Shown: piece by piece, positions 1 to 5,406 of the stretch
How the letters are laid out: every line of letters begins with the position of its first letter
Numbering within the stretch: the first letter of the stretch is position 1
Assembly (NCBI GenBank): GCA_030152425.1
Contig: JASLJP010000134.1
Location: forward strand, 1 to 7,335
DNA length: 7,335 nt
DNA from: Aquirhabdus sp.
GTDB lineage: Bacteria; Pseudomonadota; Gammaproteobacteria; Pseudomonadales; Moraxellaceae
Reading direction: 5' to 3'
Translations under genes and position numbers: made by a program
The notes under the pieces: model-generated
Told to the model about the DNA's origin: nothing
What the model saw: only the letters and a program-made list of their open reading frames with translations
Database searches by the model: none

Positions 1-1
1 G

Positions 2-115
2 GCCGAAAATCATGCCCTGCGCCAGATTACTGCGCAACTCCCCTGCACCACATTCCAACTCCGTGTAAAATGCGCCATGCTTTACACACTAAACGATGAG
101 GAAAAGGTGAGATGA
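2..115 (+). other. possible 3' end of an upstream reading frame, or aroA leader
   Basis: One plus-strand frame is open from the left edge (base 2) to a TGA at 113-115, giving 37 codons that would end ...NDEEKVR. Its stop would overlap the aroA start as ATGA, the usual geometry of translational coupling. I do not recognise the peptide, and its third-position base use is less GC-rich than in the genes to the right, which argues against coding. A second plus frame is open to 97-99, and a minus frame is open across most of the same bases, so open frames here are not informative. The alternative is that this is simply a leader carrying the aroA promoter; a TAAAAT at 66-71 could be a -10 box, but I see no good -35. 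Confidence 0.2.
98..107 (+). promoter_or_regulatory. ribosome binding site of aroA
   Basis: The purine-rich stretch GAGGAAAAGG lies 4 to 10 bases before the ATG at 112. It supports that ATG as the start, and the protein it gives begins at the usual distance before the PGSKS motif of EPSP synthases. Confidence 0.6.
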
Positions 116-1374
116 AGGTAATCGCGCAGCCGCAAGTTGAGATCAAACCAACGCATCGACCGATTACAGGTCAGGTTTGGCTGCCCGGTTCCAAGTCGCT
201 GACCAATCGTGCCCTGCTGATCGCGGCGCTGGCGCAAGGCCAGAGCACGCTGTCTGGGGTGCTCATCAGCGATGACACCTTGGTCATGATTGCAGCACTG
301 CGGGCGATGGGCGTCGAGATCACCGAGATCGATCCGACCACGCTCAGCGTGCGCTCGACGGGCAAACTCAAAGCCCCCACTGCGCCCCTCTTTCTCGGCA
401 ATGCCGGTACAGCAACGCGATTCCTCACCGCTGCGGCAGCCCTCGCCGATGGCACAGTCGTGATCGATGGTGATGCGCATATGCGCGTGCGTCCGATCCA
501 ACCACTGGTCGATGCCCTGCAGGCGCTCGGCGTCGATGCGACGACCGCGACCGGCTGCCCGCCGGTAACGCTCCATGCGCGGGGTGGCTTTCCGGGCACC
601 TCCGTGCAGATCGATGCCAATCTGTCGAGCCAGTATGTATCCGCGCTGCTGATGCTGGCGGCGTGTGGTGATCATCCGGTGGACATTATCCTTGCCAATG
701 GCGGCATCGGTGGGCGCGGCTATATCGACCTGACCTTGGCCATGATGCGTCATTTTGGTAGCCAGTACGCCCAGATCGACGATCACACATGGCGTGTCGA
801 GCCGACCGGCTATACGGCTAAAGACTATATCATTGAGCCAGATGCATCGTCCTGCACCTACCTGTGGGCGGCAGAAGTGATGACCGGAGGCCAGATCAAA
901 TTTCAAGTCGACAGCGATGCCATGACCCAACCGGATGCCAAAGCGCTGGATTTCATCCGCCAGTTCCCACGTCTGCCTGCGGTGATCGACGGCTCGCAGA
1001 TGCAGGACGCAATCCCGACGCTGGCGGTGATGGCCGCCTTTAATGAAACACCGGTGCGCTTTGTCGGCATTGCCAACCTACGCGTCAAAGAGTGTGACCG
1101 CGTGCGTGCGCTGTCCACCGGCCTTAACCAACTTCGGGCAGGATTGGCGGAAGAGATCGGCGATGACCTACTGGTGCATAGCGACCCGAAGCTCTCGGTC
1201 ACCCAGCAACCTGCCCTCATTGACACGTGGAATGACCACCGCATCGCCATGAGCTTTGCGCTGGCGGGGCTATTGATCGAGGGTGTGGTCATCGACAATC
1301 CCGGCTGCGTGGCCAAGACCTTTCCGAACTACTGGGAGGTATTGGCGCAGCTCGGTGTAGAGCTGAACGCCTAA
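112..1374 (+). CDS. aroA: 3-phosphoshikimate 1-carboxyvinyltransferase (EPSP synthase)
   Basis: This enzyme transfers the enolpyruvyl group of PEP to shikimate-3-phosphate, the sixth step of the shikimate pathway to chorismate, in the cytoplasm. The 420 residues are near the usual length (about 427 in E. coli), and the family motifs are present in order. PGSKSLTNRA lies at 25-34 (K28, S29, R33 for substrate binding), LGNAGTATR at 95-103, and the S3P-binding SSQY in the middle. DAIPTLA at 299-305 holds catalytic D299, RVKECDR is at 324-330 with K326/E327, and NDHRIAM is at 374-380. The C-terminus has the typical KTFPNYW. One oddity is that the residue after the LGNAGTATR arginine is F104, where E. 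coli-type enzymes have proline (P101 in E. coli numbering), and T102 replaces the usual Met. The gene stands apart from other aro genes here and is convergent with the ABC exporter. Identity is secure. Confidence 0.97.
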   Translation: MKVIAQPQVEIKPTHRPITGQVWLPGSKSLTNRALLIAALAQGQSTLSGVLISDDTLVMIAALRAMGVEITEIDPTTLSVRSTGKLKAPTAPLFLGNAGTATRFLTAAAALADGTVVIDGDAHMRVRPIQPLVDALQALGVDATTATGCPPVTLHARGGFPGTSVQIDANLSSQYVSALLMLAACGDHPVDIILANGGIGGRGYIDLTLAMMRHFGSQYAQIDDHTWRVEPTGYTAKDYIIEPDASSCTYLWAAEVMTGGQIKFQVDSDAMTQPDAKALDFIRQFPRLPAVIDGSQMQDAIPTLAVMAAFNETPVRFVGIANLRVKECDRVRALSTGLNQLRAGLAEEIGDDLLVHSDPKLSVTQQPALIDTWNDHRIAMSFALAGLLIEGVVIDNPGCVAKTFPNYWEVLAQLGVELNA

Positions 1375-1380
1375 CTGCTA

Positions 1381-1413
1381 CGGGGTGCACTGCGCAAAAG
1401 CGTCTGCACCCCG
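1381..1413. terminator. hairpin between the convergent aroA and ABC exporter genes
   Basis: CGGGGTGCA (1381-1389) pairs perfectly with TGCACCCCG (1405-1413). Inside the loop CGC (1393-1395) can pair with GCG (1400-1402) around AAAA, so the stem is long. It starts 6 bases after the aroA stop and ends 17 bases before the exporter stop, so it could end transcription from both sides. There is no T-tract on either strand, so it is not a canonical intrinsic terminator. It may instead be an mRNA 3'-end stabiliser. Confidence 0.5.
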
Positions 1414-1430
1414 ACCGATATCCCCACCTG

Positions 1431-3284
1431 TTACAAACTCACCCGCACCGACGCCTCGCCCTCCTCGACCAAGAATCCGCCACTCTGGTGCTCCCACAGT
1501 CTCGCGTAGAGACCATTCATATCCAGTAGCTCCTGATGGGTGCCCTGCTCCACGATCTTGCCCTGATCCATGACGATCAGGCGATCCATGGCCATGATGG
1601 TGGACAGGCGATGGGCGATGGCGATCACGGTTTTACCGCGCATGAGTTGGTAGAGACTATGCTGGATGGCCGCTTCGACTTCGGAATCGAGGGCGCTGGT
1701 GGCCTCATCGAGTAGCAGGATCGGTGCGTCTTTGAGCATGACACGGGCGATGGCGATACGCTGGCGCTGACCACCGGACAGCTTGACACCACGCTCGCCG
1801 ACATGGGCATCGTAGCCCTTGCGACCGCTCGGGTCGGCCAGATGGGCGATAAACTCATCGGCCTCAGCCGACTCTGCGGCGGCGATCATGTCCTGCTCGG
1901 TGGCATCGGGGCGACCGTAGAGGATATTGTCGCGTACCGAGCGATGCAGCAGCGAAGTGTCTTGGGTGACCATGCCGATCTGGGCGCGCAGGCTCTCTTG
2001 GGTGACCTGCCGGATGTCCTGCCCGTCGATCAGGATCCGCCCGGCCTGCGGCTGATAGAAATGCAGCAGCAGATTGATCAGGGTCGATTTGCCCGCGCCG
2101 GAGCGACCGACCAGCCCCACTTTCTCTCCTGCACGGATGGTCAGGTTGAGGCGATCCAAGATCGGTTGATCGGCGTGGTAGGCAAAGCTGACCTGATCAA
2201 ACTTGATCTCGCTGTGTTGGATCTTGAGCGGTTTGGCATCAACCACGTCTACGATCAGGTGAGGTTTGGTCAGCGTGGTAATGCCGTCTTGTACGGTGCC
2301 GATGTTTTCAAACAGCGAGGACATCTCCCACATGATCCAGTGCGCCATGCCGTTTAGACGCAGCGCCATGGCGGTGGCCGCCGCGACCGCGCCGATGCCG
2401 AGCTGACCCTGGGTCCACAGCCACAGGGCAACCCCTGCGGTCGAGACGATCAGCAGCATATTCAACGCGTGATTGATGACCTCAAAGCCGGTGGCGAGAC
2501 GCATCTGGCCGTGGACAGTGGACAAAAACTGCTGCATGGCGTCTTTGGCATAGCCTGCTTCACGGCCAGCGTGGGAAAACAGCTTGACGGTCTGGATGTT
2601 GGTATAGGCATCGGTGACGCGGCCGACCATCACCGAGCGCGCATCGGCTTGGCGTTTGGCCACCCGACCCAGACGCGGGATAAAGTAAAACAGCGTAGCG
2701 ACATAAAACACCAGCCAGACCAAAAACGGCACCAGCATCCACAGATCAAACGAGCCCATGACCAAGGTCAGGGTGACAAAGTAGACGATGATAAAGGCAA
2801 AGATATCGGCCATGACCATCCACACATCCCGCACGGCCAGCGAGGTTTGCATGACTTTGGTGGCAATGCGTCCGGCGAAATCATCGCTAAAAAAACTGAT
2901 ACTTTGGCTCAGCATCAGGCGATGAAAGTTCCAGCGCAGACGCATGGGAAAGTTTCCCAGCAGCGCCTGGTGTTTGATCAATGACTGGAGCGAGACCAAC
3001 AGCACACTGCCGAGAATGATCAGCCCCAGCCACAGCAAATGATTGCCTTCTTTGACCCACAGCATCTTCGGCTCGACCTGCGCCAGCCAGTCGACCATCT
3101 TGCCCATCATGGCAAACAGTAGCGCCTCAAACACACCGATGATGGCGGTCAGCAGTCCCATGCCCAGCATCAGGGTACGACTGCCCTTGGTGGCCTGCCA
3201 GATAAAGGCAATAAAGGTTTTCGGCAAAGACTGGGTGGGCTGCTCGGGATAGGGATTAATGCGGCTTTCAAACCAACGCATCAT
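1431..3284 (-). CDS. ABC exporter, fused transmembrane and ATPase domains (MsbA-like)
   Basis: This is a half-transporter of the type that dimerises in the inner membrane and uses ATP to export a hydrophobic or drug-like substrate; the substrate cannot be read from the sequence. Of its 617 residues, roughly 25-330 form a membrane domain with clear hydrophobic segments (for example about 38-58, 82-101 and 162-203). The rest is a complete ATPase domain: Walker A GRSGAGKST with K399, a Q-loop in the GMVTQDTSLL stretch, signature LSGGQ at 502-506, Walker B LLLDE with D526 and catalytic E527, the D-loop SALD, and the switch histidine H558 in AHRLST. All catalytic residues are intact. Two consecutive ATG codons mark the start, and no clear Shine-Dalgarno is visible before them, so the exact start is slightly uncertain. 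The gene is separated from the same-strand PRC-barrel gene by a strong terminator, so it is probably transcribed alone. Confidence 0.93.
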   Translation of the reverse strand: MMRWFESRINPYPEQPTQSLPKTFIAFIWQATKGSRTLMLGMGLLTAIIGVFEALLFAMMGKMVDWLAQVEPKMLWVKEGNHLLWLGLIILGSVLLVSLQSLIKHQALLGNFPMRLRWNFHRLMLSQSISFFSDDFAGRIATKVMQTSLAVRDVWMVMADIFAFIIVYFVTLTLVMGSFDLWMLVPFLVWLVFYVATLFYFIPRLGRVAKRQADARSVMVGRVTDAYTNIQTVKLFSHAGREAGYAKDAMQQFLSTVHGQMRLATGFEVINHALNMLLIVSTAGVALWLWTQGQLGIGAVAAATAMALRLNGMAHWIMWEMSSLFENIGTVQDGITTLTKPHLIVDVVDAKPLKIQHSEIKFDQVSFAYHADQPILDRLNLTIRAGEKVGLVGRSGAGKSTLINLLLHFYQPQAGRILIDGQDIRQVTQESLRAQIGMVTQDTSLLHRSVRDNILYGRPDATEQDMIAAAESAEADEFIAHLADPSGRKGYDAHVGERGVKLSGGQRQRIAIARVMLKDAPILLLDEATSALDSEVEAAIQHSLYQLMRGKTVIAIAHRLSTIMAMDRLIVMDQGKIVEQGTHQELLDMNGLYARLWEHQSGGFLVEEGEASVRVSL

Positions 3285-3345
3285 GACGATTCAAACTGTA
3301 TAGAAGATATAGTTGAAATCTTAGTACAAAAAGGACAACTGATCT
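3285..3345 (-). promoter_or_regulatory. AT-rich leader, probable promoter region of the ABC exporter
   Basis: This stretch is much richer in A and T than the flanking genes. Read on the minus strand it holds TTGTCC (3333-3338) and TTGTAC (3324-3329) as -35-like words, and TATATC (3306-3311) and TCTATA (3299-3304) as -10-like words. The spacings (19 to 21) are longer than ideal, so I can place a promoter region but not an exact promoter. Confidence 0.3.
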
Positions 3346-3354
3346 GTATGCATT

Positions 3355-3375
3355 TCCTGAAAACACCATTCAGGA
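3355..3375. repeat. small inverted repeat upstream of the ABC exporter
   Basis: TCCTGAA (3355-3361) and TTCAGGA (3369-3375) form perfect 7-bp arms around a 7-base loop, with TTTTAA following on the plus strand. It lies between the exporter's likely promoter and the terminator of the PRC gene. It could be a regulator-binding dyad or a weak second hairpin; nothing decides between these. Confidence 0.35.
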
Positions 3376-3400
3376 TTTTAATCAGCGGGGATAAACACCC

Positions 3401-3434
3401 AACAAAAGACCCACTCGAAAGTGGGTCTTTTGTT
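3401..3434. terminator. strong bidirectional intrinsic terminator after the PRC-barrel gene
   Basis: AACAAAAGACCCACT (3401-3415) and AGTGGGTCTTTTGTT (3420-3434) are perfect 15-bp arms around CGAA, which reads as a UUCG tetraloop in the minus-strand transcript. The A-tract on one arm and T-tract on the other give a U-rich tail in both directions. It starts 18 bases beyond the stop codon of the minus-strand PRC gene, which it most likely terminates, insulating the exporter downstream. Confidence 0.88.
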
Positions 3435-3452
3435 GAACGCTAAAGCGCGTGA

Positions 3453-3860
3453 TTATTTGTATTTAAACTCGGGAATCCCTTTGAGGATCTCCTTGGTCGC
3501 GCCATTCAGCACGACCTTCTCACCATTGCGATGGAAGTACTGTACCGCGATGGCCACGTCATGCGAGCCAACGCCGAGGAAGCCACCGGCAGCGACGACG
3601 GCATAGGAGATGTTTTTATCGGGGGTCACGATCACGTCTTCGACGGTACCGATTTTTTCATTTTTCTCATTCACCACGGTCTTGCCGATGATGTCTTTTT
3701 TGACACTCCAGCCGGCGATGACTTTGTTTAAGTCTGCAGGGGAGACGAGATTCAGCGAGGCACCATTGGCATCGACCGCCGAGGCGATCACGGGGGTCAC
3801 TAAGGTAGCGGCGACCAACAGGGTGCTGGTCAGGATCTTATGTGTAGTTCGATTTTTCAT
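3453..3860 (-). CDS. secreted PRC-barrel domain protein
   Basis: This small 135-residue protein is probably periplasmic. It begins with a Sec signal peptide: a basic start (MKNR...K8), a hydrophobic core from about 9 to 25, and an ASA cleavage site after A28. The mature part holds one PRC-barrel-like domain from about residue 50 to 120. The cues are DIIGKTVVNEKNEKIGTVED, with its typical 'G...v.n..ge.iG.v.d' pattern, followed by strands ending in GGFLGVG and DVAIAV. Known PRC-barrel proteins act in RNA processing, photosynthetic reaction centres and, as secreted forms, in poorly defined stress roles; its partner here is unknown. A GAGGG ribosome binding site at 3868-3872, 7 bases before the ATG, supports the start. 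It is transcribed away from the SBP-TelA unit and shares that unit's intergenic region. The domain call is firm; the function is not. Confidence 0.85.
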   Translation of the reverse strand: MKNRTTHKILTSTLLVAATLVTPVIASAVDANGASLNLVSPADLNKVIAGWSVKKDIIGKTVVNEKNEKIGTVEDVIVTPDKNISYAVVAAGGFLGVGSHDVAIAVQYFHRNGEKVVLNGATKEILKGIPEFKYK

Positions 3861-3867
3861 GAGTTAG

Positions 3868-3900
3868 CCCTCATTACTGTGAAGTGGAAAACAAGTTATA
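3868..3900 (-). promoter_or_regulatory. -10 box and ribosome binding site of the PRC-barrel gene
   Basis: On the minus strand TATAAC (3895-3900) is a good -10 box, with transcription expected to start around 3888, about 28 bases before the ATG. The GAGGG at 3868-3872 is the ribosome binding site. No convincing -35 lies 16 to 18 bases upstream. An imperfect dyad, CGGG/CCCG at 3921-3933, lies where a -35 would be and might bind an activator. Confidence 0.4.
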
Positions 3901-4119
3901 CCACCCGTTTTTGTGCCGTGCGGGCTAGACCCGTCATTCCCCTACACAGACACCCTACCCGCGATTTTTTTGCAAGGATATGTAGGCTTTACTTTGCTAA
4001 ATCAGGGTGTTGTTACAGTGGAAACACAGGCCAACCCGATCCGGCTTGCATCCAGTGCCGCTGCACCACGCGCAGCGCATACCTCCGGCGGCACAATTAT
4101 GAATATTTGATGACAAACC

Positions 4120-4151
4120 TTGCCAGTGTCGTAGATACGACACACTATAGG
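4120..4151 (+). promoter_or_regulatory. candidate regulated promoter with a perfect dyad in a 20-bp spacer
   Basis: TTGCCA (4120-4125) could be a -35 box and TATAGG (4146-4151) a -10 box. The 20-base spacer starts with GTGTCGTAGATACGACAC (4126-4143), two perfect 8-bp arms around GA. A dyad in an over-long spacer is how MerR-family activators work, which is why I suggest regulation of that kind. A repressor of another family would also fit the dyad. If instead a CACTAT at 4143-4148 is the -10, the spacer is 17. The first start codon with a good ribosome binding site lies about 100 bases downstream. The dyad is certain; its function is inferred. Confidence 0.45.
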
Positions 4152-4152
4152 G
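4135..4152 (+). promoter_or_regulatory. T7-RNA-polymerase-promoter-like sequence
   Basis: ATACGACACACTATAGGG matches the T7 late promoter core from -15 to +3 at 17 of 18 positions; the one difference is A for T at -8. The two bases before it (-17, -16) do not match. It points into the SBP-TelA unit. It may be chance arising from the dyad that covers half of it, a phage-derived promoter, or a cloning-vector trace, although flanking vector sequence is not seen. Confidence 0.35.
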
Positions 4153-4162
4153 CGCACGCCCT
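4149..4162. repeat. second perfect dyad, at the predicted transcription start
   Basis: AGGGCGCACGCCCT has perfect 6-bp arms around CA. It begins 5 bases after the first dyad and overlaps the TATAGG box and the T7-like GGG start. It could form a GC-rich hairpin at the 5' end of the transcript, which would protect it, or serve as an operator. Confidence 0.5.
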
Positions 4163-4236
4163 GCACGACTTTTCTAATAATAAACCTCAGGATAGCGGCG
4201 CGGCTGGTACAGCAGAAAGACCAACAAATACAAATC

Positions 4237-4240
4237 GGAG
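4237..4240 (+). promoter_or_regulatory. ribosome binding site that favours the TTG start at 4248
   Basis: GGAG lies 7 bases before TTG 4248. The only in-frame ATG in the region (4110) has no comparable purine block at the right distance, so this site decides the start chosen for the next gene. Confidence 0.55.
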
Positions 4241-4247
4241 TGAGCAT

Positions 4248-5372
4248 TTGGATACGCGTAAAATCACCGCAGCAGGGCTTGGCCTCGTACTACTGGGTGC
4301 GGTGGCAGGCGGCGTTTGGTACTCCAATCAGGACGTGAAAGCCACGGCGACACAGTCTGCCCAAATTGCCGCCGAGCAAGCCAACCAAATCACCCTGCAC
4401 GGCCTGATCGGCTCGGAAAAGGAAAACTTCTTCAACGACCCGCGCGTCAAAGATGAGCTCAAGGCACAAGGCCTGACCGTGATCGTCGAAAAAGTCGGCT
4501 CCCGCGCGATCGTCGGTAAATACGACCCTAAAACCTATGACTTTGGCTTTCCCTCTGGCGCACCTTCCGCGCTGGAGCTGAAGCAAAAAGCCCACGCGGC
4601 CAATGTCTACACGCCCTTCTACACCCCGATGGTGCTCGCCAGTTGGCGGCCGATCGCCGAGATCCTCGTGGCCAATGGCATCGCCAAACGCGAGGGCGAT
4701 ATCTACTATGTGGTCGACCTGCCCAAGCTGATCAGTTTGATTTCCGCTGGCACGCGCTGGCGTGACCTGAAAGACAGCGCGGCCTTTTCCACTGGCAAAG
4801 CGGTGCTGATTGGCTCGACCGATGTGCGCACGTCCAACAGCGCGGCCATGTATCTGGCACTGGCCAGCTATGAGGCCAACAAAGAACAGATCGTGCAAAG
4901 CCAACAAGACGTGGATCAGGTCATGGCCACCGTCGCGCCGCTGTTTTTGCGTCAGGGGTTTCAAGAGCAATCTTCGGCAGGGCCCTTTGAAGACTATCTG
5001 GCGCTGGGCATGGGCAAAGCCCCCCTGCTGATGGCCTATGAGTCGCAACTGGTCGAGGTGTGGCTCAAGCAACCCGACAAGCTCAAAGGCGACATGGTGC
5101 TGCTCTATCCCAAACCGACCGTCTACTCCAAGCATATCCTCGTGCCGTTTACCCCGGCCGGTGAGCGCCTCGGAGCTGCCCTAGAGCGCGATCCAAAACT
5201 GCAGCAGCTCGCCCATGAATACGGCTTTCGCACCGCAGGCAACAGCAAAGGCCCGGACGAATGGGACAAACGCGGTATCAAAGTCCCCGCCGTACTGGTC
5301 GATGTGATCGACCCGCCCAGCTATGAGTGGCTGGAGCGCATGATCCACGCCATCGAAACCCGCTTTAACTAA
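4248..5372 (+). CDS. membrane-anchored or secreted periplasmic-binding-fold protein, TelA neighbour
   Basis: I do not recognise a named family. With the TTG start the protein has 374 residues: a short basic stretch (R4, K5), a hydrophobic segment at 8-25, then a soluble domain. A plausible signal-peptidase site is weak (VKA at 30-32), so it may stay as a signal anchor with the domain in the periplasm. The rest looks like a type-2 periplasmic solute-binding domain. It has an opening strand and GSE motif near 48-57, YDFGFPSGAPS from 97, then TSNSAA at 195-200, the phosphate- or oxyanion-loop-like position, and LLMAYESQ up to 267. The same pattern recurs in the lipoprotein two genes on, so the two seem to be distant paralogues. 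No permease or ATPase for import is next to it, so a sensing or adaptor role is as likely as transport. An ATG at 4110 would add 46 hydrophilic residues and is the alternative start. It is followed 34 bases later by the TelA gene. Confidence 0.75.
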   Translation: MDTRKITAAGLGLVLLGAVAGGVWYSNQDVKATATQSAQIAAEQANQITLHGLIGSEKENFFNDPRVKDELKAQGLTVIVEKVGSRAIVGKYDPKTYDFGFPSGAPSALELKQKAHAANVYTPFYTPMVLASWRPIAEILVANGIAKREGDIYYVVDLPKLISLISAGTRWRDLKDSAAFSTGKAVLIGSTDVRTSNSAAMYLALASYEANKEQIVQSQQDVDQVMATVAPLFLRQGFQEQSSAGPFEDYLALGMGKAPLLMAYESQLVEVWLKQPDKLKGDMVLLYPKPTVYSKHILVPFTPAGERLGAALERDPKLQQLAHEYGFRTAGNSKGPDEWDKRGIKVPAVLVDVIDPPSYEWLERMIHAIETRFN

Positions 5373-5388
5373 CCCACACGATTGAACC

Positions 5389-5396
5389 AGAGGAAG
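5389..5396 (+). promoter_or_regulatory. ribosome binding site of the TelA-family gene
   Basis: AGAGGAAG lies 10 bases before the ATG at 5407. No promoter or terminator is evident in the 34-base gap after the previous stop, which supports co-transcription. Confidence 0.6.
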
Positions 5397-5406
5397 AACA
5401 ATAATC

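Larger units (their letters stand above)
3861..4247. other. 387-bp divergent intergenic region
   Basis: This stretch separates the minus-strand PRC gene from the plus-strand SBP-TelA unit. From left to right it holds the PRC ribosome binding site and -10 box, the weak dyad at 3921-3933, and a run of seven T at 3965-3971. It then has an extended -10-like TGTTACAGT at 4011-4019 on the plus strand, and the dyad and promoter cluster at 4120-4162. The plus frame of the SBP gene stays open across all of it, but the translated residues before about 4110 are rich in Cys, Arg and His and look non-coding. No tRNA or recognisable structured RNA was seen. Confidence 0.6.

Noticed and set aside
82..930. 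282-codon open frame on the minus strand
   Set aside because: It is antisense to aroA, whose motifs are complete; the translation is rich in Arg, His and Gln and has no domain, as expected from the complement of GC-rich coding DNA.
1803..2984. Two plus-strand frames of 184 and 171 codons
   Set aside because: Both are antisense to the ABC exporter with intact catalytic motifs, and their residues mirror its codons (many Asp, His, Gln).
3921..3971. Dyad CGGG/CCCG followed at a distance by seven T, considered as a terminator
   Set aside because: The stem is only 4 to 5 bp, the T-run is more than 30 bases away, and no plus-strand gene lies upstream to be terminated.
3840..4109. N-terminal extension of the binding-fold gene back to 3840
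   Set aside because: It would overlap the start of the PRC gene and its residues are Cys/Arg/His-rich with no signal peptide; the frame is open by chance.
4290..5135. 281-codon open frame on the minus strand
   Set aside because: It lies opposite the binding-fold gene, is rich in Arg, His and Gly, and has no recognisable motif; it is a shadow of the real gene.
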